From: Maratus speciosus
Lineage: Eukaryota; Arthropoda; Arachnida; Araneae; Salticidae
Direction of reading: 5' to 3'
DNA: 64,000 bases
Assembly: GCA_963932465.1 (NCBI GenBank)
Contig: OZ010787.1
Coordinates: 32,678,087 to 32,742,086 of the forward strand
Shown: in pieces, positions 45,569 to 56,401 of the stretch
How positions within the stretch are numbered: the stretch's first letter is position 1
Layout: every line of letters begins with the position of its first letter
Notes under the pieces: model-generated
What the model was told of the DNA's origin: nothing
What the model saw: only the letters and a program-made list of their open reading frames with translations
Database searches by the model: none
Position numbers and translations under genes: made by a program

Positions 45569-47328
45569 ATTTGGCGCATCGTCTATATTTTTCTTCAACT
45601 TGTATTAACAAAAAAATGCACAAACGGAAAGAGAGACCCCCCCCCCCCCCGTAAAATCATTCAAGTACCCCATCTCTTTCATCCATTTTCTTCAAATTCT
45701 TGGACTGGATTTTTTAACGATGCCGTAGCGTGTGCCTTCCCGATGGTGTGCTGTGATACCCCGCACTCATAACTTCCTTGACTCGATGGAGGTGTGCTAT
45801 TTCTCCGACTGACATTGATTAAACGCAAAGCAAAGTTTCTTCGCTCAACGTGTGGTCACCCCTTCGAATCTTCGGATGATAGCATAGGTGTTTTTTTCCC
45901 GTTTCAAGTATGATGTCAGCTCGGTTCATCATAAGTCATTGAAATGTGTTTCCGGCCTTCATTTCGGAGGTGTGTTGAAAGTTTTGTTACCCGGTGTTGT
46001 GATGTGTGTTCCGATGTTTACGCATCTGCTTTGTGTTTCTTTTGAAGTGTACTTTGAGACAGAGTGAAATAGAAGCTGTGCGTGTCTGAAATCTCCAAAG
46101 AGTTTGTGATTATGCTGAGTCAGATTACCTGAGTATGTTTCAACAAAAAAAAAAAAAAAATCTCAGTTTACTTGAATTCAAGGAAGTGGTCTCAGTGAAA
46201 ATATTTTTATTCATACACCAGAAATTGGTGGTAAATAATAATAATTAAAAAAAACTTACTTGAAAGAAAAACAGTGCATCTTCTAACATAACATATAAAT
46301 GTGATAGTGATGATTTTGTGCGCCGATCGCACATGGCTGATAAAAATTCAACAAATCAGCAGGTCTGTGCACGAGAATCTTTTAGTGTTATGATTATATG
46401 ATATATCACCATATTTTTTTTAAAGGGTCTACAAAAATTGAAAAAATATAATGCAGTAAAAAAAAGAAGCATACAACGTAAAAATTTTATTTAGATTATT
46501 TTTTTAAACTTTAATTTCTCAATTGCAGTATATTACCTTTTTCAATTTTGTTGTTTTCTCCTTACAGGATATGAACTATAAATATTCCCCGTTTCATTGT
46601 GTGTGTGTGTGTGTGTTTTTTTTTTTTTTAAAGACTGCTTATTTTTACTGTTTATTACATTTGTTAGCATGAACAGAGAGGATATACTAAATTGAAACAT
46701 TATATTTTAATGTTTTTATTTGGGCACTTATAATTATTGTCTTCTCTTTTCTTGCTTTAATTTGAAAGGTAAGTTTTTTTAAATTTCAGTATTTCAGTGC
46801 GTATTTATTTTATATTAGTATTTAGATGATTCATTATTTTCCATACAGAAAATAAAATTTCATTTAGTTAATATTTGTTTATGATAGGCTAGGCATATTG
46901 ACAGTCCTTGTCGTCGTTTCCAAAAGAGCCTTGTAAAATTTTATCTCAGCAATTACTTGATTTTTTTTCTTTTACTCAGTATTTCCAATTGTATATCATT
47001 TTTGCATGCATATTATTGGAGGATGCTGCAGTGATTTTTCCTGATTTCTGTATAATATCTGAGGGTTTAAAATTTTTCTTACTGTATGAATATTTACTAC
47101 AGTGCTTACTTTTAAAGCATACAGAGTTAATATTATAAAAGCTCCCCCATTTTTTTTTCTTTTTATCTGCTCAGTCAGTAAAAAGAGAAAAAAATATTTG
47201 GTTAGACATTTTTTTCTCTTCTTTTTCTTTCTTTTATGCTAAAATGCAGTAGCTGAATTTTAAATTATTGTACCATCTTTTATAATTTTTTAATTTTTCT
47301 TCGGCTACATTTTTTAACCTTTTTGAAA
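45569..47328 (+). other. Sequence upstream of the ORF1 relic, possible 5' region of a non-LTR element
   Basis: 45700-46135 is richer in G+C than its surroundings and ends in a poly-A run (46145-46160), perhaps another short retrotransposed insert or an untranslated leader. 46160-47328 is very AT-rich with a TG microsatellite at about 46600. No open frame of note. The link to the ORF1 downstream is inference. Confidence 0.35.
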
Positions 47329-48431
47329 ATGTCACAGACCGATAGCCATCCAGACTTGGAAATATCTACGGCTGAATTAAAATGTTCTTTACCTTACATA
47401 TTTGAGGAAGCACTTAAGAGATTTGTAGAAAATGTCAATGCAGAATTCCCTCTAGTGCAGGAACAAATTGGTATTGAAAACAATGACACTTTGGCTGAAA
47501 ATTTATCTTCTGTTCATAACAAATTTTTATGGGAATTACGAATATTGAGTGATTTTTTTTTCAGGTAATAAAAGATGATTATGTTAGATTGCAGAATAAA
47601 AACAAAAATTTACAAATTGTAGACACAAAAATTGTGGAAAGATTGCACGTACTCACAGTAAAAGATAAACATAAAGTTGAAATTAATGAGACTTTTTCTC
47701 AAAATCAAAGCACATCTGAGGCACACAGCAAAGTATTGTCATCTAAGATGAATAAAAAAACACATAAAGACATTTGTGAAAACACCCATCTGACTGGAAA
47801 ATCTCTGCAGCATAAATCAAATACTGTTTCTGATTTGAAATGCCCGCAACAGAATAAAGGTACTACAAAAGTTAGCACTTCTCCTAAAAATAGTAACTTC
47901 TCTTTCCCTTTTAAACATGATTTGAAACCAATTTCAGTTATAATTTGTCAGTTGCCAAAAAATTTTAATATTCCTGATATTCTTTTGGCAATTTCTGACA
48001 TAACTGGTATATCCACACCTTCTATTCAATTTCAACAAAAATATAAGATGAAACATGTTTATTTATTTAATTGGATATTTTTAATGCCCCCAAAGGTAGC
48101 TAAAATGTTAATTAATCATGGCGAAATTAAAATTCAGGCTACAGGTTATCCTATAAAAAGATATGTTTCAGTAAAAAGATGTTTTACCTGCCAGGACCTT
48201 CATCAGGCAAAATCATGCACAGATAAAATTAGGTGTCCTGTATGTGCCTTATCACATAAAGATCCTCATTGTTCAAACAGCCCAAAATGCATTAATTGCA
48301 TTAGATGTAATGAGAAAAACAACACAAATTTTAACGTTTTCCATACAGCTTTTTCACGTAGATGTCCTACTGTAAAGAAATATATACAAGATCAACGAGT
48401 AACCTCAGACAACTGCAATTTATTTCATTGA
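47329..48431 (+). pseudogene. Non-LTR retrotransposon ORF1 (Gag-like zinc-knuckle protein), one frameshift
   Basis: ATG at 47329 opens a frame (MSQTDSHPDLEISTAELK...) that ends at 47568. A second frame, entering from 47553 across a T9 run, carries on to the stop at 48431, so a one-base change in the T run most simply explains the break. About 365 residues in all. The middle is Lys/Ser/Asn-rich and of low complexity. A PISVIICQLPKNFNIPDIL segment is followed by a cysteine cluster (48178-48375): CFTCQDLHQAKSC, CPVCALSHKDPHC, then CINC ... HTAFSRRCP. The order of knuckles and the closing H-T-A-F/Y-S-R-x-C-P are typical of jockey/I-type ORF1 proteins, which bind element RNA. The first knuckle is one residue short. 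No reverse transcriptase follows within the window. Confidence 0.75.
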
Positions 48432-48990
48432 ACACACTAATTTTTTTTTCCTTATAAAAAAACCTCTTTAAAAGGTATATTTTTATCTTGCATTGTGAAG
48501 GATTTTTTTTTTAAAATCACTACATTTTTTACAAAAAAAAAAAAAATACTCTGTTAGACACTTATGTACATCTTAATTTTCTCACCATATGGCATTGGTG
48601 ATAATTTAATTCACATTTAACACTTAGCTGCACATTTAAATGTTTTTTAGAAATTATGTGTGTACTGTTAGGTATATATTTTTTTCTCATTCGATTATTA
48701 CTGCAGGAATTGTCGGATGATTAAAAGATAGTATGGTGGGGTGAAAATACGCTGATGCGGGTCGTCAGATTTTTTTATTCTCACTGTAAAGGTTTTGGTA
48801 GTAGAGGTGTACACACAAACATGGTATATATTTTTTTCTTTTTCACCAGTTACACTTAAACGATTTTGGATATTTTTTCTGCTTTTGTAACTTGGTATAT
48901 ACAAGTGATGGAAACATCACATGTCACTCTTTACTTTTAGTTTTGGTTTTGGAATTTACATTTACACAATATAATTTAATAACATTTTCC

Positions 48991-49036
<46 letters not shown>

Positions 49037-49800
49037 ATAATTTAATTTTAAAATTGATGGCACTTTTTTTTTTACTTTTTCACAACATTAGTTCATGTGC
49101 TACACCAATGTTTTGGATATATACACATTTAGTTCATGTGGAAATACAAGTGGTTCATGTGAGTTTTTACACCTTAGTTCATGAGTATAATTACACAATT
49201 TTGTTCATGCGAAATCACATGTTAGTTCATGAGAATACTTACACAATTTTGTTCATATGAGATTACAAGAAGATCATATGAGTTGGTGCACATTAGCTCA
49301 TGAGTATAATTACACATTTTTGGTTCATGTGAGATTACGCTTAGTTCATTAAGAGATTAGCATACATTGTTCATGAGTTTGTCACATTTTGTTCATTGAG
49401 ATAATTTAAAACTTTCACACTTTGTTCATATGTTTACCCTTAGTTCATGGTGTCAAGCAAAACTCTGTATCATTACATAATCTAATAATATTAATTCATT
49501 AATTATGTAATTGGAATCTCATTCACAAGAATTATTTTCGACTTTGATGTTTGTACACACGTACCGTTGTTTTTTTATATAATTCTACATTTTATGTCAG
49601 GTTTTCGTTTTACACTATAGTTTTTTTTCTCAGCCTCTAAATTCTAATATTTTTTAACGTTTGTGTAATGTCATAAGTTACTAATGACACCGTCACTTTG
49701 TTTAATTACAAAGGTTTTAGAATTACATGAAATTATCCTTCACATGACATTTTTACTCACCAATCATATTCATTTTGCAGCAATTAACTTTTAACAGTTC

Positions 49801-49842
<42 letters not shown>

Positions 49843-50650
49843 TTTTATTATAGACTCCTTGCTTGTAAGTGGCATATCAAGTAAGGTCTCTTTCTACACT
49901 ACACGAAATAATATACAGTTTGTAATTTTTTTTAATATACTTGATAGGAGTTAACTTTAAAGAAATGCACTGTACTCTAAAAAAAACTACAATTACTCCA
50001 TGTGAGACAGTGTTTTGAACACAACAGTTGCTATTTGTATTCACTACACCTAAACATAAGATGTCTTTGAATTTCTTTTTTCTAAATGTTAAATAGTAGT
50101 TTACTTTTGAATGAATGCAGTTGACTCCTTTACCTGATAATTACAATTTGTCTCTCGCCACCCACGGACTGTCTTTTCGTCAATTTCATATATGACATTT
50201 ATATCGCATTTTTTTTTTTGTTTTTAAATTATACCTCAGAAGTTGTGAACCGTTCAAAAGTCACTCTAAGGTTTTACACTTTAGTGTGCTGAGAGATATC
50301 TTCCCCATGTAAATTGCTTTCCAATTTATTAAAAAAATAACATTGTTTTTTTTTAGATAAGTCGAAGTGTGCTCATTTGAAGATCAATTTGATCTTTGAG
50401 AGCAGGGACTCATATATGCATCGCTGTGTGAGTCTCAATACTCACTCCTCACTTAAGGCCAAAGCCCTAAGGTGACGCCATAATACTTGTGGTCTCCACA
50501 AGATTTAAGGCTACACTTGTTTGCGGGCGTGCTACATGCACCTCCTTTTTGGTAGTCCTGTGCCTTGTGCTCAATTTTTTTTTCATATACGATTCCCCTT
50601 TAATGTAATATAGTACATTTTAATTTTTATTTTATAAATATACATACAAT
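48432..50650 (+). other. Long non-coding region after ORF1, possible 3' untranslated region
   Basis: No RT or endonuclease motif in any frame I could read. Contains poly-T runs (48995-49032, 49802-49838), a TTCATG repeat field and, at 50380-50560, a more complex stretch (AGTCTCAATACTCACTCC, CTTAAGGCCAAAGCCCTAAG, GGTGACGCCATAATACTTGT) that reads like the conserved 3' end of a retroelement. If one unit with ORF1, this is a Gag-only element. Confidence 0.35.
49088..49455. repeat. Degenerate TTCATG(T/A)G tandem field
   Basis: GTTCATG or a one-base variant recurs roughly every 20-35 bases, more than a dozen times, usually followed by (A/T)GA-TTACA or ATAATTACACA. The period is irregular. A plus-strand frame across it gives repeated LVHE peptides, but the repeat, not a protein, explains this. 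Confidence 0.75.
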
Positions 50651-51219
50651 TTTTTTCTTTCTTTCATTAAAAAAAAAGTTCTTATTAGTGTGTTTTGTTT
50701 TATTTGCTTGTATTTTATGAAATTATTACTCTGTAATATCACATTGTGAGAAGTTATAGATATATTTAATGTGAATAGTTCTCTTATGAATCATGACAAA
50801 AAAAAAAAGAAAGCTGGAACCAGCGTCACAAACACAGAGCCACATACAAAGCAAAGGATCCTAACTCTTCATCAAATGTGGCACACATTTTTTTTTCTTG
50901 TGGAATATTGAGGTTATAAAATAAGATTTGTTTTAGACAATAAGAGCACTCAGTCATGAAGAAATTATAATTATTTAGAATTATTTGAAAGCAAGCAAAT
51001 ATGCTTATGTACTACCTTTCTATTCTATTACTTTAATTACTGGAAATGATGCTCCAACAACATTTTAGAGAAACAGGTTCAAACATATTTTTTTTTCATT
51101 TTATTGCATACTTATTTTTTTTAACATTTCTGTGTATATTGTATGTGCGAAGGTGGACAAGGGATTTTAAGTAGATATAAAGCTGCAGCCTACACGTTTC
51201 AGCTTTTTTCGGTTGTCGG
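50651..51219. other. Intergenic DNA, nothing firmly recognised
   Basis: An A-run at 50797-50810 is followed by AAGCTGGAACCAGCGTCACA, a short more complex stretch that may be the edge of another retrotransposed sequence. Confidence 0.35.
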
Positions 51220-52428
51220 GGTGTGTTATGTGACAGTTTTCTGTTGCATATTTTTCTTTTTATTCAAAATTAATTTAAAACATAACTTTATTACTTTTAA
51301 AACATGTTATCCTCACCCCTTTTTTTTCATACTGATATATGTAATTAAATTCATTTCTTAAAACCATACGGATTTTTATTAAAGTATTTTTCTCTTTTCT
51401 GAATCATCTTTTAATTCATTGCGCTTAAATATTCAGTTACTCTTCCCTTTCTCATTTTATCATTTATCTGTCCGTTACTGCTTCCAGTGCAAAAAAAAAA
51501 ATAAATAAAAAAATTATAAAGGCAGCTGCTGGTATCAATATGTCTTCATTTAATTGCATCGGCTTTTTCCCACTGCATAGATAAGCAATTCTTAATCTCT
51601 ACTAATTTTTGACCGTTGAAAATGTATTAACAACAAAAGTAAAAGAAAGTATCTTATTGGAATCATGTACGTTATCGTGAATAATGGTCGAGCTATAAAC
51701 TAGATGCCCTCGATTCTGGGCATTTTTCCCATGCAGCAGTCTGCATTGTGCAATTTTAAGTAACAGTTATTTAACCCCTTGAGGGGCAAGCAATTACGTT
51801 TGTGAAATGCTGAATTCCCACCGGAATCTTTGAAAAGTTCTATTTCAAAGTAAGTAAAAGCAATTTTACGGCTTTTTTCCACCAATGTTAGAAAAGTAAA
51901 ATTTAATAAAATTTTTCTGGTGTAAAACTTAATTAATCGTAGGTGGTATATAATATATACCGGTGCCTCTCAAAGGGTTAAGCGAATGCCTGTCTGTAAT
52001 ATAAACAATTTCTGATTTTCTGCTATCTCTCTAATGGTAATTAGAAGCGGTTATTTGCAACCTAGGCGTCACCTATCTGGTTGGAACACCAGATAATTCG
52101 CTGAAGTGTATTTCGTCAAAAACCTTTGTCTACTTAAGTACAATCACCAAAAGTTTTTAAATTGGCGATACTGTACATCGCCAAGTTTTCTAGACTTCTA
52201 GCAAAAAAAAAGTCACTTCTCCTCTGGCCTTCGAGATGTGAAGGTTCTAAAAAGAAGGGCGCTTTGCCACCCCGGTCTGTCATTGGGGTCACTCTCTCTC
52301 ATTTTACTAGCTGAACCAGCCCCTCTGAAATGCTTTAAGTAAAATCATTATTCCAGAAAATTAAATAGTTGGAATTTTTTATTACTTCTGTGTGCATTTA
52401 AAGAACCCGTTCTTCAATTCACATTACA
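51220..52428 (+). repeat. 1-kb segmental duplication, copy 2, carrying family A
   Basis: Same content as 44538-45568 but with a 207-bp net gain at a TTAA. A-runs are shorter (51491-51511, 52203-52211). Copies differ by scattered substitutions and small indels. Confidence 0.92.
51771..51981. mobile_element. TTAA MITE family A, copy 4, proven insertion
   Basis: TTAACCCCTTGAGGGGCAAG at the left and CCTCTCAAAGGGTTAA at the right. The paralogous locus at 45091 has one TTAA between the same flanks (CAGTTAT and GCGAATGCCTG), so the insertion duplicated exactly TTAA, as piggyBac-type transposition does. Confidence 0.97.
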
Positions 52429-52653
52429 AATTGGTATCACGTTTTTTAGCCACTTTGTTATTATCTTTCATAATTTTAAATTTTATGAAACACACTACCC
52501 AAATCAGAGGAAATAATTTATAATTTAAATTTTTAAAACATTCATCACCAGCAGAAACTTTATCTCAATTCATTCCTTATACGATGTTTATGAAATAACA
52601 GATGTTGCTGCGATCGGCATTTATTGTGCACGATTAATTCTATCAGCACTTTT

Positions 52654-53562
52654 TTAACCCTTAAATGCGCGATTTTTAATTTTGTTTCGAAAAAATTATA
52701 TATGATTCTCTGAAAGGTTTATTACACAGAAAAAATAATGAAAAAACAGAGATACATTTTTCATACAATACGTCAATCTTTTCTTGGGTTGTACAGTCGT
52801 GGAAAAAAAAAAAGTAAACACCCCCTACTAACTCCTAAACAAATTATCGTAGACGAAAGTTACCGGTACCGAACGATTAGAAATAAAGTCTACTTTTAAA
52901 TGATGTGTATAAAATTTTCTTTGGAGGCCATCTACATATTAAAACGAATCCAAACTTCATTTTTTTCAATGGCAATACCAAAGTTTAACGCGATATTTCA
53001 AATCTTTGGTGCAAACTATGCCTAGACACCAAATTTCAGATCATTCGGCTCTTCAGGTGCCTTGATCAAGAAGGGAGCTCTCTCGGTTAACAATCATGTA
53101 CGGAACTTCAATTTGGATAAAGCCCATAAAATACGCTCCTTTTAAAATAAATAATTTCTCGAAACTTATGGTACGAATTGCATAAAAATTTGTTTTCGGG
53201 CTAATTGAAGGGTGTAGTGTTCATTTATGTTGCCAGAATTGTGTACTTCTATTGAAAAAAACCAAAGTTATGGTTCGTTTTATTATGTAGATTGCTCCAA
53301 AGCAAATTTTATATACTTCATTTAAAAGTAGTCTTTATTTCCAATCGTTCGGTATCAGTAAATTTCTTCTACGATAATTTGTTGATGAGTTAGTAGGGGG
53401 TGTTTACTTTTTTCCACGACTGTACATCCGCAATAGAAATAAAAACTACTGTCGTGTGACTGTTTTACGCTAAAATATTGCAAATTAGTAAATATTTTAA
53501 TAAGTATGTCTCCAAATACCTTATTTTATATAATTATTTATTTTATAAAACTTAACATTTAA
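52654..53562 (+). repeat. Repeat T, copy 3, interrupted by element V
   Basis: TTAACCCTTAAATGCGCGAT at the left. Sequence runs to TCTTTTCTTGGGTTGTA, resumes after V with CATCCGCAATAGAAATAAAA, and continues to CTTAACATTTAA. It has the empty site for the mariner of copy 2. Confidence 0.9.
52794..53422. mobile_element. Element V, TA-flanked, 629 bp, long terminal repeats
   Basis: CAGTCGTGGAAAAA at the left and TTTTTTCCACGACTG at the right, TA on both sides. Inverted arms of about 160 bp include CACCCCCTACTAACTC, AAATTATCGTAGA and CGAACGATT. The empty site reads TTGCACATCCGC on the minus strand at 15.2 kb. Tc1/mariner-type by target and end; no transposase. GC-poor centre without open frames. Confidence 0.93.
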
Positions 53563-53799
53563 CCCTTTAATTCCCATGATAGAATACGTTCTTAAAATTA
53601 AGTAGGTCGAGAATCGCTACACCAGAAAGTTTCAATGGTTAATTTCGCTTTATTTAAATACGGAACGTCTGTTATTAATTAAAGCAAATAATACTATTTT
53701 AATTTCCTTGTGTCAATTAGGTATATACGAATAAAAAAATCTATTAAATTCAAAACACTGTTCTCTGTATATATACAAAGCTGCACCCTAAAGGGTTAA
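53559..53799. repeat. Repeat U, copy 2 (empty site for family A)
   Basis: TTAACCCTTTAATTCCCATG at the left, GCTGCACCCTAAAGGGTTAA at the right. Interior CTACACCAGAAAGTTTCAAT is a core-like motif. Confidence 0.8.
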
Positions 53800-54955
53800 T
53801 GCGTTACTAAATATCCAGTTGTATGTTACACTATGTTCTTGGCGATGTTTTCCAGAGTATTTATATTTAACTAAGCAGTGAAATAAAGACAGTAAATTTT
53901 ATTAGAACAGAGGAGTTTTGTCCAAAAGAAAAAAAGACTTAACGAACCCTGACATTCTCCCTAGTCTTTCATTATTCGTATTACTTACCTAAGGGAATGC
54001 GTCCAAGGAAATTTTCTAAGTTCTGTAATATAGGATACAAAATCTAGTATAAAGGCATCCAACCTGATCTTACGGCATGTCCCCTTTCTAAAATATAAAG
54101 TCCCATAGAAAAGGAAATTTAATTACTAAAGAAATTGTTTCTTCCTATATATATTTAATGTTTATTTTTTTCTATATTTATTAATTTACATAATATACAC
54201 TGTATTATACAATTTTATAAGTCCTATACTGATTATTTGTATACTTACAAGATCTTTTCTGGAGCACTCTTTCATTAAAATCTTGGAGGTGCTTGTCGTG
54301 TTAAATTGTTTTTGGCTGGTTGTTTGGCTAAGCCAGTACCATTTGTTAAAGGTTGATAATTGAGAATCAACTTGCAAAGTAAAACATGCATTCATAGAAT
54401 GCGAAAGATGGTTGGTTAGATAAGCCCAGAGTTAAGTCTAGATTAACTTGAAAGAATAATCTGAAAGGGTTTAAAGTTGCAATGCTTTAATTAAACTTGA
54501 TGGCGCTTTACTCCAACCCATTGGATATTTCTGTTACGAGAATAAAAAAAAACCTACGTATAGTGGATTTGAAAGCGTTGTGTTTTGAAAAATAAATATC
54601 CAGTGGCAATAACTAGTTTACTGGGAAGTTTTATTTCCATGAACTGGCGTTGTAACAATCGATCAAAACAAAATGACTGGAGACTAACAGTTCATTCGAA
54701 CATTCATATTTATTGAAACTTCAATAATCCAATATGTGTGTTAGGCATCGTGGTAGGACTAATTTAAGGGAGAAACTAAAGTCAAAATATATCGGCTCCA
54801 CTTCTGCTGAACTCTAAGGCTATCGACATGTAATTTAGTCAACATAAAAAAAGATACTAGACAGCAGAGATGTACCTATATTATCTAGAACTTGGAAGGG
54901 CGTCATAAAAAATTATATAACGATACTTTTAAAGACGGTTAACATATCACTTTTT
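53800..54955. other. Intergenic DNA, nothing recognised
   Basis: No gene, RNA gene or inverted repeat I can support. Confidence 0.4.
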
Positions 54956-54959
54956 CCCA

Positions 54960-55430
54960 TAGTCATCTTCATTGTCAATGAGTGTCCATCATGCACAGCG
55001 ACATCCCAAACGCATGCTCTGAAGATATCGGGCACTGGAAACACATCTCTGCATGTTGCAAAATTCCCCTTCTTCTTTGGCTCCCCCTGCACCAGCGAAA
55101 CCCGCAGACTATAAGCACAAAAAGGCAAACCGCCACAACGCGCGTCAAGGAATTGATGAAAAGCCATGGAGAATACGGGAAACGCCAAACTCCGCGGGCT
55201 AATACGCCAAACGTGGCAGACAGACTACGCGAAGTGAAAGTCAAAGTAGGTAAAACGGGAGATCGCAAGAATTGCGAAAGGAACGACTCACCTGGGCGAT
55301 AACTGGTAAGACCAAGGGGATTGGTGGACAAAAGGCCTAGCTTGAGTTCAAACGAACTCAAGGCGCAAAACTGAATAAAGGGGGGAAAACCAACGTATTT
55401 AGGTCGTGACTACGACAGTGCTCAAAGGTG
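54960..55430. other. GC-rich, CpG-containing island of unknown nature
   Basis: About half G+C, with frequent CpG, in a window of about 30% G+C. Because stops are scarce, long frames exist on both strands (54982-55302 plus, 54975-55361 minus, 54913-55188 minus). None shows a recognisable domain. The block ends GACAGTGCTCAAAG followed by GTGAGATTTT, a good splice-donor sequence. Candidates: first exon and promoter of a host gene, part of an LTR or retroelement leader, or foreign sequence. It contains CTTGAGTTCAAACGAACTCAAG, a perfect 22-bp palindrome (55343-55364). Confidence 0.4.
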
Positions 55431-55786
55431 AGATTTTATTTTTTTCTTAAAGAAATATAAAATAACGCAATTTAATATCAAAAACCCCATAAAAAGTTAA
55501 GTATAATTGCCTTTTAAAAACTTTTTCATATATCTTTGAAATTCGTCAATAAAAAGACATACTTAGATTAATGTTAAATTATTTAAATTCATTATTTTTA
55601 TCCGAAATACAGGATGTCCATAAAATAATGTTCCAGTTATAAATTTTAATAGTATCGACTGTAAGCGTTCTGTTGGTTAGAGTGTTGGTTTAAGTTTACA
55701 AATAAGCCGTGTCCAAACAGTTTTAGATAAGCGCATGTGAGAGTACTGATTTGTAATTTACGCCCTTGCAGTTACCCATACGCAAA

Positions 55787-56173
55787 ATGGCGACTCCTAA
55801 GTTTGTCCATTGGAGCTTTATAAAAGATCGTGTGTACTTTTCGCCGCCACTTAATGATTTGTCAGAGTTGAGACACAGAATTGAAGAGGCTATTGCTTCC
55901 ACTACTCTGGATTTGTTAACCGAAGTTCAGTGGTGGAAAATTGGCGCAGAGGTGGAGCCTATTGACACCACTAAATTATAGTAGCATTTTGCCTCTTAAC
56001 TAATGATCAAATTTCTGAGTTTTTATTAAACTGAATAATACCATAAAAATTTTGTGGTGTCAATAAGCTCCACCTCTGCGCCAATTTTCCACCACTGGAA
56101 GTTGGGGAAAGAATTGGACTTTAGGTTGGATGTGTATCGTATAACTAAAGGTGCACATATTGAACATTTGTAA
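55787..56173 (+). pseudogene. mariner transposase, start fused to C-terminus by internal deletion
   Basis: ATG at 55787 gives MATPKF and passes straight into VHWSFIKDRVYFSPPLNDL, a sequence normally near the C-terminus, after the last catalytic residue (family pattern GYIKDRVY). It continues ELRHRIEEAIASTTLDLLTE up to the M insertion at 55928. Beyond it, in another frame, come RLDVYRITKGAHIEHL and a stop at 56171, the usual last residues. All three catalytic acidic residues are deleted. An upstream in-frame ATG at 55766 adds seven residues. This is a typical route to a non-autonomous copy. Confidence 0.88.
55928..56097. mobile_element. hAT-like MITE family M, inside the mariner relic
   Basis: CAGTGGTGGAAAATTGGCGC at the left and GCGCCAATTTTCCACCACTG at the right, an exact 20-bp inverted pair. 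The arms continue for about 50 bp in all. GAAGTT precedes and follows it directly (6 bp; an 8-bp duplication with changes is possible). Interior ACACCACTAAATTATAG ... AAAATTTTGTGGTGT. Confidence 0.9.
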
Positions 56174-56285
56174 GAAGAACTAGATTAGTTTACCTTCAAT
56201 TTTGTGTATCCTTTATTGTAAATAGTCTAAATTAAACTGTTATAATTTACCATTGAAATTGGGACATTCTTTTATGGACACCTTG

Positions 56286-56364
56286 TACTTTTATTCAATT
56301 AAATTTTGAAATCCATGTTAATTGCTTTAGTTTTACAAATAAATGTATTGTATCTATAAAATTA

Positions 56365-56401
<37 letters not shown>

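Larger units (their letters stand above)
55610..56285 (+). mobile_element. mariner deletion derivative with nested hAT-like MITE
   Basis: CAGGATGTCCATAAAATAAT at the left and AAGAATGTCC-type inverted right end (ACATTCTTTTATGGACACCT), TA on both sides. Without the nested M element it is about 500 bp, made of both ends of a mariner transposase joined by a deletion. Confidence 0.9.

Noticed and set aside
47553..47568. Spliced intron explaining the ORF1 frame change
   Set aside because: TTTTTTTTTCAG looks like an acceptor, but no suitable donor upstream is needed. A one-base slip in T9 joins the frames with no loss of sequence.
48892..49260. 122-residue plus-strand frame with repeated LVHE peptides
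   Set aside because: It arises from translating the TTCATG repeat field plus a long poly-T run. No domain, and no conserved start.
54540..54700. LTR-retrotransposon RNase H fragment
   Set aside because: A few residues looked suggestive, but no catalytic pattern could be found and the frame is broken.
54975..55361. 128-residue minus-strand frame and overlapping frames on both strands
   Set aside because: Explained by GC-rich composition with few stops. No recognisable domain and mutually overlapping.
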